Shown in pieces: positions 34,706 to 43,226 of a stretch of DNA of 64,000 nucleotides. Each line of letters starts with the position of its first letter. Within the stretch, counting starts at the first letter, position 1. The translations under genes and the position numbers were made by a program. The notes under the pieces are model-generated. The model searched no databases. It was not told where the DNA came from and worked only from the letters and a program-made list of their open reading frames with translations. This DNA is from Pseudomonas sp. N40(2020) (GTDB taxonomy: Bacteria; Pseudomonadota; Gammaproteobacteria; Pseudomonadales; Pseudomonadaceae), in assembly GCF_014472415.1 (NCBI RefSeq), contig NZ_JACSZV010000032.1, forward strand, positions 1 to 64,000, written 5' to 3'.

Positions 34706-36160
34706 ATGAGCCAAATCAAAACGCTTACGACCGCCAGTGGCGCACCTGTCGCTGATAACCAGAATTCTCGCTCTGCCGGCCCGCGTGGTCCGCTGCTGCT
34801 CGACGATTTTCACCTGATCGAGAAGCTTGCCCATTTCAACCGTGAAAACATTCCTGAGCGTCGCGTACACGCCAAAGGTTCGGGCGCCTACGGTACATTC
34901 ACGGTCACTCGCGACATCACTGAGTACACCAGCGCCAAGCTGTTCGAATCTATCGGCAAGCAGACCCCAACCTTCCTGCGCTTCTCCACCGTGGGTGGCG
35001 AGCGTGGTTCGGCTGATACCGAGCGCGATCCGCGTGGCTTCGCGTTGAAGTTCTACACCGAGGAAGGTAACTGGGACATCGTCGGTAACAACACGCCTGT
35101 GTTCTTCATTCGCGATCCACTGAAGTTCCCAGACTTCATCCACACGCAAAAGCGCCTGCCGCAAAGCAACCTGAAAAGTGCGCAGATGATGTGGGATTTC
35201 TGGTCGCACTCCCCGGAAGCCTTGCACCAGGTCACCATCCTGTTCTCTGACCGCGGCATTCCTGACGGCTACCGCCACATGCATGGCTTCGGTAGCCACA
35301 CCTATAGCCTGATCAGCGCCAAGGGCGAGCGTCACTGGGTGAAATGGCACTACAAGACTAAACAAGGGATCAAGAACCTTGCACCGGCAGATGCCGCGCG
35401 TTTGGCGGGCACCGACCCGGACTACGCCCAGCGCGATCTGTTCGAAGCGATCGAGCGCGGTGACTTCCCGAAGTGGCGCGTGTGCATTCAGATCATGACC
35501 GAATCCCAGGCTGCGGCGCATTACGAGAACCCTTTCGACGTGACCAAGACCTGGTCGCAGAAAGAGTTTCCACTGATTGAAGTCGGTGAGCTGGAACTGA
35601 ACCGTAACCCGCTGAACTACTTCGCCGAAGTTGAACAAGCTGCATTCGGCCCGAGCAACATGGTGCCAGGCGTCGGTCTGTCGCCAGACCGCATGCTGCA
35701 AGGTCGCGTGTTCGCTTATGCCGATGCGCACCGCTACCGTGTTGGCACCAATCACCAGCAATTGCCGGTGAATGCCCCGCGCAGCCCGGTAAACACTTAC
35801 CAGCGCGACGGCTCGATGGCTTTCGGCAGCAACGGTGGAGCGGCGCCGAATTACGAGCCAAACAGCTACATCGAATCGCCGAAACAAGCTCCGCACTACG
35901 CTGAGCCTGCCTTGGCCCTGAGCGGCTCAGCTGATCGCTACGATCACCGCGAAGACACCGATTACTACAGCCACGCCGGTGCGCTGTTCCGCTTGATGAG
36001 CGATGACCAGCGAGCATTGCTGGTCAGCAACATTGCCGGTGCAATGGGTGGGGTTTCTCCTGACGTCGTCGACCGTCAGTTGCAGCACTTCTACAAGGCC
36101 GATCCTGCGTATGGAGAAGCAATCGCGAAGCTGCTTAGCGTACAGCTTAACGAAGTCTAA
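34706..36160 (+). CDS. katA: Monofunctional haem catalase, clade 3 (KatA type)
   Basis: This enzyme breaks hydrogen peroxide into water and oxygen. It has 484 aa, the small-subunit clade 3 length. Catalytic His55 (RRVHAKGSGAYG), Asn128 (DIVGNNTPVFF) and the proximal haem ligand Tyr338 (RVFAYADAHRYR) are present. No signal peptide is seen, so it is cytoplasmic. The order rplQ-katA-ftnA-uvrA matches the locus of P. aeruginosa KatA. A terminator follows, and the ferritin gene lies downstream with its own leader. Confidence 0.93.
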   Translation: MSQIKTLTTASGAPVADNQNSRSAGPRGPLLLDDFHLIEKLAHFNRENIPERRVHAKGSGAYGTFTVTRDITEYTSAKLFESIGKQTPTFLRFSTVGGERGSADTERDPRGFALKFYTEEGNWDIVGNNTPVFFIRDPLKFPDFIHTQKRLPQSNLKSAQMMWDFWSHSPEALHQVTILFSDRGIPDGYRHMHGFGSHTYSLISAKGERHWVKWHYKTKQGIKNLAPADAARLAGTDPDYAQRDLFEAIERGDFPKWRVCIQIMTESQAAAHYENPFDVTKTWSQKEFPLIEVGELELNRNPLNYFAEVEQAAFGPSNMVPGVGLSPDRMLQGRVFAYADAHRYRVGTNHQQLPVNAPRSPVNTYQRDGSMAFGSNGGAAPNYEPNSYIESPKQAPHYAEPALALSGSADRYDHREDTDYYSHAGALFRLMSDDQRALLVSNIAGAMGGVSPDVVDRQLQHFYKADPAYGEAIAKLLSVQLNEV

Positions 36161-36171
36161 ACGAGAAGCAG

Positions 36172-36197
36172 AACCGCCCGCATTAAGGGCGGTTTTT
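36172..36197 (+). terminator. katA terminator
   Basis: AACCGCCC-GCATTAA-GGGCGGTT followed by TTTGCG. Confidence 0.88.
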
Positions 36198-36310
36198 GCG
36201 TTATTTAGGCTGCTTTTCTCAGAATATCTTCGCTTTTATTGCGTGAAGTGGGTGACCTTGCAGTCAGCTTGGTTCAAACTACAGACTTTCAAGCAGGGAG
36301 ATGTAGGGCG

Positions 36311-36775
36311 ATGCAAGGCCACCCAGACGTTATCGATTACCTCAACACGTTGCTGACCGGCGAACTGGCCGCGCGTGACCAATATTTTGTTCATTCGCGG
36401 ATGTATGAGGACTGGGGATTCACCAAGCTCTACGAGCGAATCAACCACGAAATGGAAGAAGAGGCCGGTCACGCTGATGCGTTGATGCGCCGGATTCTGA
36501 TGCTTGAAGGTACGCCGCGCATGCGTCCGGATGATCTGGATGTCGGCACTACCGTGCCTTCGATGCTCGAAGCAGATCTGCGTCTTGAGTACAAAGTTCG
36601 CGCTGCGCTGTGCAAAGGTATCGAGTTGTGCGAGCAGCACAGTGACTACGTCAGTCGCGAGATCCTGCGGGTCCAGCTCAACGACACTGAAGAAGATCAC
36701 ACCTACTGGCTGGAGAAGCAGTTGGGCCTGATCAAGCTGATCGGTCTCGAGAACTACCTGCAATCTCACACCTGA
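36311..36775 (+). CDS. ftnA: Bacterial ferritin FtnA (often annotated bacterioferritin BfrA)
   Basis: A 154-residue iron-storage four-helix ferritin. Diiron-site residues are visible: Glu18 (TGELAARDQY), Glu51 and His54 (HEMEEEAGHADAL), and the later EQHSDYVSRE and NDTEEDHTYW helices. The haem-ligating Met52 of true bacterioferritins is Ala here. In P. aeruginosa the orthologue first called BfrA was reclassified as a haem-free ferritin, FtnA, and the same argument applies here. The start at 36311 (MQGHPDVIDYLN) is the family start; upstream in-frame codons would add unconserved residues. Placement beside katA fits joint control of peroxide and iron. Confidence 0.88.
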   Translation: MQGHPDVIDYLNTLLTGELAARDQYFVHSRMYEDWGFTKLYERINHEMEEEAGHADALMRRILMLEGTPRMRPDDLDVGTTVPSMLEADLRLEYKVRAALCKGIELCEQHSDYVSREILRVQLNDTEEDHTYWLEKQLGLIKLIGLENYLQSHT

Positions 36776-36787
36776 TTGCACTGATAC

Positions 36788-36827
36788 AAAAAAGCCCCTG
36801 TCACTGATGAAGTGACAGGGGCTTTTT
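36788..36827. terminator. Bidirectional terminator between ftnA and uvrA
   Basis: AAAAAAGCCCCTGTCACT-GATGA-AGTGACAGGGGCTTTTT, a 12-bp stem with A and T flanks serving the convergent genes. Confidence 0.95.
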
Positions 36828-36839
36828 CGTGCCTGGAGT

Positions 36840-39674
36840 TTAAGCCCGGTCGCGGATCAACAACGGCTTGAGGTAATGGCCGGTGTGAGATTGCTTCATC
36901 TCGGCCACTTGTTCCGGCGTGCCGGTTGCAATGATCTGCCCACCTTTGGAACCGCCTTCCGGTCCGAGATCAACCAGCCAGTCGGCCGTCTTGATTACGT
37001 CGAGGTTGTGTTCGATCACCACGACAGTGTTTCCGTGGTCGCGCAGGCGATGCAATACATCGAGCAGTTGCTGGATATCCGCGAAGTGCAGGCCGGTGGT
37101 CGGCTCATCGAGGATGTACAGCGTCTTGCCGGTATCGCGCTTGGACAGTTCACGAGACAGTTTGACCCGCTGCGCTTCACCGCCGGACAGGGTCGTCGCC
37201 GACTGCCCCAGCTTGATGTACGAAAGCCCTACATCCATCAACGTCTGCAGCTTGCGCGCCAGCGCCGGCACAGCGTCGAAGAACACCCGGGCTTCCTCGA
37301 TGGTCATCTCGAGGGTTTCGTGGATGCTCTTGCCCTTATATTTGATCTCAAGGGTTTCGCGGTTGTAGCGCTTGCTCTTGCACACGTCGCACGGCACGTA
37401 GATATCCGGCAAGAAGTGCATTTCAACCTTGATCAGGCCATCGCCCTGGCAGGCTTCGCAGCGACCACCCTTGACGTTGAAGGAGAAACGCCCCGGGCCG
37501 TAACCACGGGAGCGCGACTCGGGCACGCCGGCGAACAGTTCGCGGATCGGAGTGAACAGTCCGGTGTAGGTCGCCGGGTTGGAGCGCGGCGTGCGGCCAA
37601 TCGGGCTCTGGTCGATATCGACGACTTTGTCGAGATGCTCCAGGCCTTTGATGCTGTCATGGGCCGCCGCTTCCAGCGTCGTGGCGCCGTTGAGTGCGGT
37701 TGCACTCAGCGGGAACAGCGTGTTGTTGATCAGCGTCGACTTGCCCGAGCCGGACACGCCGGTTACGCACGTCAGCAAGCCGATCGGGATTTCCAGGTCG
37801 ACGTTGCGCAGGTTGTTGCCCCGCGCGCCCTTGAGCGACAGGGTCAGCTTCTTGTTGCGCGGCGTACGCTTGGCTGGAACTTCGATCTTGACCCGCCCCG
37901 ACAGGTATTTGCCGGTCAGAGAATCAGGGTGTGCCATGACTTCGGCTGGCGTACCTTCGGCAACGATCTGCCCGCCATGCACACCGGCGCCCGGGCCGAT
38001 ATCCACCACGTAGTCAGCCAGACGGATAGCGTCCTCGTCGTGCTCGACCACGATTACCGTGTTGCCGATGTCACGCAAATGCTTGAGCGTGCCAAGCAGC
38101 CGGTCGTTATCGCGCTGATGCAGGCCAATTGACGGTTCATCGAGGATGTAGAGGACGCCAACAAGGCCCGCACCGATCTGACTCGCCAGGCGAATCCGCT
38201 GCGCCTCGCCTCCGGACAGGGTGTCGGCACTGCGATCCAGCGACAGATAATCGAGACCGACGTTAACCAGAAACTGCAGACGCTCGCGGATTTCCTTGAG
38301 GATCTTGTCGGCAATCTCGCCACGGCGACCGGTCATCTTCAGTTCGCCGAAGTACACGCAGGCATCGCCGATCGGCAGGTTGGTCACCGCCGGCAGTGTC
38401 TTCTCGCCGACCCACACGTGCCGTGCTTCGCGACGCAGGCGGGTGCCACGGCAATCCGGGCAGGACTGCGTGCTGAGGAATTTGGCCAGCTCTTCACGCA
38501 CGCTCGCCGATTCGGTTTCGCGGTAACGGCGTTCCAGGTTCGGCACGATGCCTTCGAACGGGTGCGAACGTTTGACGATGTCGCCGCGGTCGTTGAGGTA
38601 TTTGAAGTCGACGTTCTGCGATCCGCTGCCGTGCAGGATGAATTTCTGCTGATCGGCCGGCAGTTCGTTGAACGGCACTTCCAGGCTGAAACCGTAGTGC
38701 GAGGCCAGTGAGCCGAGCATCTGGAAATAATAGACGTTGCGCCTGTCCCAGCCGCGAATGGCACCTTCGGCCAAGGTCAGGTCGCCATTGACCAACCGCT
38801 TGATGTCGAAGAACTGCTTCACTCCCAGACCGTCGCAGGTCGGGCAGGCGCCGGCAGGGTTGTTAAAGGAAAACAGCTTCGGCTCCAGCTCGCTGATCGC
38901 ATGGCCGCAGATCGGGCAGGCGAAGCGTGCGGAGAAGATCATTTCTTCGCCCGGCTCGTCGTCCATCGGCGCCACGAGGGCGATGCCATCGGCCAGTTTC
39001 AGCGCGGTCTCGAAGGATTCGGCCAGACGTTGCTGCAAATCGGCGCGAACCTTGAAGCGGTCGACGATCACATCAATCGAATGCTTCTTCTGTTTATCCA
39101 GTTTCGGCAGCTCGTCGAGTTCACAAATGCGGCCGTTGACCCGGGCGCGGACGAAGCCTTGAGCGCGCAGTTCTTCAAAAACAGAAAGGTGTTCGCCTTT
39201 ACGCTCGCGGATCACCGGTGCCAGCAGCATCAGTTTGCTGCCTTCCGGCTGGGCCAGCACCAGGTCGACCATCTGGCTGACGGTCTGCGCTTCCAGTGGA
39301 ATGTCGTGATCCGGGCAGCGCGGCGTGCCGACGCGTGCATACAACAGACGCAGATAGTCGTAGATTTCGGTGATGGTGCCGACCGTGGATCGCGGGTTGT
39401 GCGAGGTCGACTTCTGTTCGATGGAGATCGCCGGCGACAGGCCTTCGATGGTGTCGACGTCGGGTTTTTCCATCATCGACAGGAACTGCCGGGCGTAGGC
39501 CGACAGGGATTCGACATAGCGGCGCTGACCTTCGGCGTACAGTGTGTCGAAAGCCAGGGACGACTTGCCGGATCCGGACAGGCCGGTGATGACGATCAGT
39601 TTGTCCCGTGGCAGGGTCAGGTCGATGTTCTTCAGGTTGTGGGTACGGGCCCCACGTATCAGGATCTTGTCCAA
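36840..39674 (-). CDS. uvrA: Excinuclease ABC subunit A
   Basis: UvrA is the damage-recognition ATPase of nucleotide excision repair. Two ABC modules are complete: Walker A GLSGSGKSSLAFD and GVSGSGKSTLINN, with signatures LSGGEAQRIRLASQ and LSGGEAQRVKLSREL. Zinc clusters include CPDCRGTRL and CEACQGDG...CDVC. With the TTG at 39674 as start (protein MDKILIRGARTHNLKNIDL) the length is 944 aa, as in P. aeruginosa. A longer in-frame reading to 39746 adds 24 unconserved residues and is less likely. It is convergent with ftnA and divergent from the MFS gene. Confidence 0.95.
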   Translation of the reverse strand: MDKILIRGARTHNLKNIDLTLPRDKLIVITGLSGSGKSSLAFDTLYAEGQRRYVESLSAYARQFLSMMEKPDVDTIEGLSPAISIEQKSTSHNPRSTVGTITEIYDYLRLLYARVGTPRCPDHDIPLEAQTVSQMVDLVLAQPEGSKLMLLAPVIRERKGEHLSVFEELRAQGFVRARVNGRICELDELPKLDKQKKHSIDVIVDRFKVRADLQQRLAESFETALKLADGIALVAPMDDEPGEEMIFSARFACPICGHAISELEPKLFSFNNPAGACPTCDGLGVKQFFDIKRLVNGDLTLAEGAIRGWDRRNVYYFQMLGSLASHYGFSLEVPFNELPADQQKFILHGSGSQNVDFKYLNDRGDIVKRSHPFEGIVPNLERRYRETESASVREELAKFLSTQSCPDCRGTRLRREARHVWVGEKTLPAVTNLPIGDACVYFGELKMTGRRGEIADKILKEIRERLQFLVNVGLDYLSLDRSADTLSGGEAQRIRLASQIGAGLVGVLYILDEPSIGLHQRDNDRLLGTLKHLRDIGNTVIVVEHDEDAIRLADYVVDIGPGAGVHGGQIVAEGTPAEVMAHPDSLTGKYLSGRVKIEVPAKRTPRNKKLTLSLKGARGNNLRNVDLEIPIGLLTCVTGVSGSGKSTLINNTLFPLSATALNGATTLEAAAHDSIKGLEHLDKVVDIDQSPIGRTPRSNPATYTGLFTPIRELFAGVPESRSRGYGPGRFSFNVKGGRCEACQGDGLIKVEMHFLPDIYVPCDVCKSKRYNRETLEIKYKGKSIHETLEMTIEEARVFFDAVPALARKLQTLMDVGLSYIKLGQSATTLSGGEAQRVKLSRELSKRDTGKTLYILDEPTTGLHFADIQQLLDVLHRLRDHGNTVVVIEHNLDVIKTADWLVDLGPEGGSKGGQIIATGTPEQVAEMKQSHTGHYLKPLLIRDRA

Positions 39675-39724
39675 AGTGGCCTCGCTCGGCGGGCGTCGAA
39701 AACGTAGGAGTATACGGGCAAATA

Positions 39725-39740
39725 CTGGATGGATGCACAC
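39725..39740. promoter_or_regulatory. Possible degenerate LexA box before uvrA
   Basis: CTGG-ATGGATGC-ACAC matches CTGT-N8-ACAG at six of eight fixed positions, in the uvrA-MFS intergenic region. uvrA is SOS-induced in many gammaproteobacteria, but the match is weak. Confidence 0.25.
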
Positions 39741-39865
39741 TATCAAGCGAAGCGTTTTTTACCCTGCATGAAGAGTGTTTCATCTATACGCGTCATAGCG
39801 TCGCGATATACCCCGTCTTCCGATGGGACTGGTAGAATCGCCGCCGGTTCACACGAGGTTTTTCC

Positions 39866-41263
39866 ATGCACGATCTCCACAGCGAACGCATGAGTGGCAG
39901 CGAGACCCGCGCGGCGAGCGGTCTGGCCCTGGTGTTCGCCTTCCGTATGCTTGGCATGTTCATGGTGTTGCCGGTACTGGCGACCTACGGCATGGATCTG
40001 GCGGGAGCGACTCCGGCCCTGATCGGTCTTGCAATCGGCGCTTACGGCCTGACTCAGGCGATTTTTCAGATTCCGTTCGGGGTCATTTCCGACCGCATTG
40101 GCCGTCGTCCGGTGATTTACCTGGGGCTGATCGTCTTTGCCCTCGGCAGCGTTTTGGCGTCTCAAGCCGATTCTATCTGGGGCGTGATTGCCGGTCGGAT
40201 CCTGCAGGGCGCCGGGGCGATTTCCGCTGCGGTCATGGCGTTGCTCTCCGACCTGACCCGCGAACAGCACCGTACCAAAGCCATGGCCATGATTGGCATG
40301 ACCATCGGCCTTTCGTTCGCCGTGGCCATGGTGGTCGGGCCTTTGTTGACCAGCGCTTTCGGCTTGTCCGGACTGTTCCTTGCCACAGGCGCGATGGCGC
40401 TGGTAGGCATCCTGATCATCATGTTCATGGTGCCGAAATCCACAGGGCCGTTGCAGCACCGTGAATCGGGCGTGGCGCGTCAGGCCTTGATGCCGACACT
40501 CAAGCATCCGGATCTGCTGCGACTCGATCTGGGCATCTTTGTGTTGCATGCGATGCTGATGTCGAGCTTCGTTGCTTTGCCCTTGGCGCTGGTGGAAAAA
40601 GCCGGGTTGCCCAAGGAGCAGCACTGGTGGGTCTACCTGACCGCGCTGCTGATCTCCTTCTTCGCCATGATCCCGTTCATCATCTACGGCGAGAAGAAAC
40701 GCAAAATGAAACGAATTTTGCTCGGCGCCGTCATGACGCTGATGCTCACTGAGCTATTCTTCTGGCAGTTCGGTGACAGCTTGCGGGCTCTGGTGATCGG
40801 CACGGTGGTGTTCTTCACCGCGTTCAATCTGCTGGAGGCTTCATTGCCGTCGCTGATCAGCAAGGTTTCACCGGCGGGCGGGAAGGGCACGGCCATGGGC
40901 GTGTATTCCACCAGTCAGTTCCTCGGCTCTGCACTCGGCGGGATACTCGGCGGCTGGTTGTTTCAGCATGGCGGTCTGTCGGTTGTGTTCCTCGGATGTG
41001 CCGGTCTGGCTGCCATCTGGCTGGCCTTTGCTGTTACCATGCGCGAACCTCCCTACGTGACGAGCCTACGCTTGCCGTTGTCGCCCGAGGCGATCCGCGA
41101 AGCGGGTCTGGTCGAGCGCCTCAAGGCCCTCGTGGGGGTAACAGATGCAGTGATAGTTGCTGATGAAGCGGCTGTTTACATCAAACTGGACAAAGAATTA
41201 GTGGATCGCGACACCCTCGAACGCCTGGTGAACAACCCGGCCGGGGCTGCTTGCGAAGCCTAG
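39866..41263 (+). CDS. MFS transporter of the YajR type with C-terminal YAM-like domain
   Basis: A 12-helix major facilitator protein (465 aa). Motif A appears as GVISDRIGRRPVIYLG (about 72-87), and long hydrophobic segments continue to about 390. The last 70 residues (from LSPEAIREAGLVERLKALVG) are soluble and end VYIKLDKELVDRDTLERLV, consistent with the ferredoxin-like YAM domain of E. coli YajR. Substrate unknown; probably a proton-driven drug or metabolite exporter. It is divergent from uvrA and 9 bases upstream of ssb, so the two likely share a transcript. Confidence 0.85.
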   Translation: MHDLHSERMSGSETRAASGLALVFAFRMLGMFMVLPVLATYGMDLAGATPALIGLAIGAYGLTQAIFQIPFGVISDRIGRRPVIYLGLIVFALGSVLASQADSIWGVIAGRILQGAGAISAAVMALLSDLTREQHRTKAMAMIGMTIGLSFAVAMVVGPLLTSAFGLSGLFLATGAMALVGILIIMFMVPKSTGPLQHRESGVARQALMPTLKHPDLLRLDLGIFVLHAMLMSSFVALPLALVEKAGLPKEQHWWVYLTALLISFFAMIPFIIYGEKKRKMKRILLGAVMTLMLTELFFWQFGDSLRALVIGTVVFFTAFNLLEASLPSLISKVSPAGGKGTAMGVYSTSQFLGSALGGILGGWLFQHGGLSVVFLGCAGLAAIWLAFAVTMREPPYVTSLRLPLSPEAIREAGLVERLKALVGVTDAVIVADEAAVYIKLDKELVDRDTLERLVNNPAGAACEA

Positions 41264-41272
41264 GAGAACGTT

Positions 41273-41797
41273 ATGGCCCGTGGGGTTAACAAAGTCATAT
41301 TGGTCGGCACTTGCGGCCAGGATCCCGAAGTTCGCTACCTGCCTAACGGTAACGCCGTGACCAACCTGAGTCTGGCAACCAGCGAACAGTGGACCGACAA
41401 GCAAACCGGTCAGAAGGTCGAGAAGACCGAATGGCACCGTGTGTCGATGTTCGGCAAGGTTGCCGAGATCGCTGGCGAATACCTGCGTAAGGGTTCGCAG
41501 GTCTACATCGAAGGCAAGCTGCAGACCCGTGAGTGGGAAAAAGACGGTATCAAGCGTTACACCACCGAGATCGTGGTCGACATGCAAGGCACCATGCAAC
41601 TGCTCGGCGGCCGTCCACAACAGGGCGACCAACAAGGCGGCGGCAACAACTACCAGCAGTCCGCTCCAGCTCCACGTCAGCAGGCTCCGCGCCCGCAGCA
41701 ATCGGCTCCACAGCAGCGTTCGGCCCCGGCTCCACAGCAGGCCGCACCGCAACCGGCTCCGGATTTCGACAGCTTTGATGACGATATCCCGTTCTGA
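41273..41797 (+). CDS. ssb: Single-stranded DNA-binding protein
   Basis: SSB coats single-stranded DNA in replication, repair and recombination. It has 174 aa: an OB fold (about 1-110, ARGVNKVILVGTCGQDPEVR at the start), a Gln/Pro/Ala-rich linker (about 115-160) and the acidic protein-docking tip DFDSFDDDIPF. The accessory island begins downstream of its terminator. Confidence 0.97.
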   Translation: MARGVNKVILVGTCGQDPEVRYLPNGNAVTNLSLATSEQWTDKQTGQKVEKTEWHRVSMFGKVAEIAGEYLRKGSQVYIEGKLQTREWEKDGIKRYTTEIVVDMQGTMQLLGGRPQQGDQQGGGNNYQQSAPAPRQQAPRPQQSAPQQRSAPAPQQAAPQPAPDFDSFDDDIPF

Positions 41798-41881
41798 CCC
41801 TCATAAGAGAAGAGTGCAAAGATCTTAATGGGTTTTTTTTGATAAAAATCTTTTAAGAACAAAGCATTAGCCAAAAAAAGA

Positions 41882-41917
41882 AAGCCCCGATCTTTGTAAA
41901 GAGATCGGGGCTTTTGC
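41882..41917. terminator. Terminator downstream of ssb
   Basis: AAAGCCCCGATCT-TTGTAAAG-AGATCGGGGCTTTT is a perfect stem with A and T flanks. The rest of the ssb-recombinase gap (41798-42006) is strongly AT-rich. The left end of the island probably lies in or near it, but no exact junction can be fixed. Confidence 0.9.
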
Positions 41918-42006
41918 TTTACACTTTGAAAATGAAAAAAGATTTGCCATAGGGGGTTCTCGTAAAGTAAAAAGATTTTATATAACCGTCGTGTAAAGGA
42001 GTGGTG

Positions 42007-43224
42007 ATGGAAGTCGTCATGGTGGAGCAGGAGACTGGTGAACGCTTGCCGATGATCCTAGGGGCGGATGGCTTGCCTGATCCGGCTCCGAATGAGTGGC
42101 TTCTATCGCGACGCGGTAGTAGTACCAATACCCTCCTGAGAAATGCCCGTGAGCTTGCCATCCTGGTCAGTTGGCTAGAGGAGCGTCGGATCGACTTTGT
42201 GGCGCGGATTCGCTCTGAGTGGAGCTTCACTGAGGCTGAGTTGAAAGGCAGCTTGGTCGAACGACTGCGTCACTCGGTGAAACGACCTGGAGAGCAGAGT
42301 ATCTGCCCGGACGGAGCGCCTAAATGGAAGTTGGAGCCTGTGGCGGCGGAAACCTTCAACCAGCGTTTGACAACCGTCAATGCCTTCTTTTCTTATAGCT
42401 TCGATTTGGAGTTGGGCCAGCTAAGTAGCAAAGATCCAATGTACCTGCGTGTCCAAGAGCATAAGGCACACGTTAACGGGATCTTTGCGCGTTCTTTTGT
42501 CTCAGATCCGGGTTCATCAACCGCCCTAGTCAAAGACCTCGAAGACGCTCAGTTGGCCAGTTTCAAAGACATTGTGTCTTATCGCAATCCAAACGCATAT
42601 GGCGTCAATGAGCACGTTCGTTTCAGAAATTACATTTGCTCGATGATCATGCTTCGCTATGGGCTGCGCATTGGAGAGCTTCTCAGTCTACGGTTGGAAG
42701 ATATCGTCTTTGGGCGTATCTCGGAAATTTGCGTTGTCAGGCGCCCTGATGATCCAAGAGATACACGAAGGCCCAGGCCCAAGGTCAAACGACTGGCGCG
42801 CCAATTGCCCATTGATGAACCTAACTTCGCTAAAGAGCTGGCGGAGTATATTGAGGTGCATCGCGAAGCCATGATGGAGGCTGGGGATGCCGACGATCAT
42901 TATTACTTAATCGTCTCTGACGAAGGCGCGCCACTGCATTTGAATTCACTCGCTCAGTATTTCCGCATTTTGCGTGCGCGATTCCCTGTCTCCCTGCCCC
43001 GAACGCTCTCCGCGCACATGCTGCGCCATACTTTTTCCACGCGGACGGAGCGTCAACTGTGCACTGATGGCTACAGCGAAGAGGAGCGCAAGAAGATACT
43101 GGCAGGCCTTAGAGGTGACTCTAGCCTCTCCTCTCAAGATCCATATGTTAGGCAGGAAGCCATCAGGCGGGGACAAAAAAGTCTGCGCACTTACCATGAA
43201 GAATTGTTGATTCCGGAGTTTTGA
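42007..43224 (+). CDS. Tyrosine recombinase-like integrase, first of a trio
   Basis: A 405-residue site-specific recombinase. The N-terminal half is an arm/core-binding region. The catalytic half begins near residue 210: Arg I in RYGLRIGELLSLRLEDI, box II HMLRHTF (His and Arg both present), and a probable nucleophile Tyr in SSLSSQDPYVRQEA. The His/Trp usually found before the Tyr is replaced (LRGDSS where LGHSS is typical), so activity may need the partner proteins. I prefer ATG 42007, five bases after AGGAG, over the GTG at 42001. Its stop overlaps the next gene's start region, beginning a coupled four-gene operon. It may correspond to the integrase that accompanies GmtY/Z/X, or to TnpA of Tn554-like elements. 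Confidence 0.85.
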   Translation: MEVVMVEQETGERLPMILGADGLPDPAPNEWLLSRRGSSTNTLLRNARELAILVSWLEERRIDFVARIRSEWSFTEAELKGSLVERLRHSVKRPGEQSICPDGAPKWKLEPVAAETFNQRLTTVNAFFSYSFDLELGQLSSKDPMYLRVQEHKAHVNGIFARSFVSDPGSSTALVKDLEDAQLASFKDIVSYRNPNAYGVNEHVRFRNYICSMIMLRYGLRIGELLSLRLEDIVFGRISEICVVRRPDDPRDTRRPRPKVKRLARQLPIDEPNFAKELAEYIEVHREAMMEAGDADDHYYLIVSDEGAPLHLNSLAQYFRILRARFPVSLPRTLSAHMLRHTFSTRTERQLCTDGYSEEERKKILAGLRGDSSLSSQDPYVRQEAIRRGQKSLRTYHEELLIPEF

Positions 43225-43226
43225 AT

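Noticed and set aside
36003..36356. A 117-codon plus-strand frame between katA and ftnA
   Set aside because: It overlaps the end of katA and the start of ftnA out of frame and reads through the katA terminator.
39674..39746. N-terminal extension of uvrA to 39746
   Set aside because: The extra residues are not of UvrA type. The TTG at 39674 gives the conserved N-terminus and normal length.
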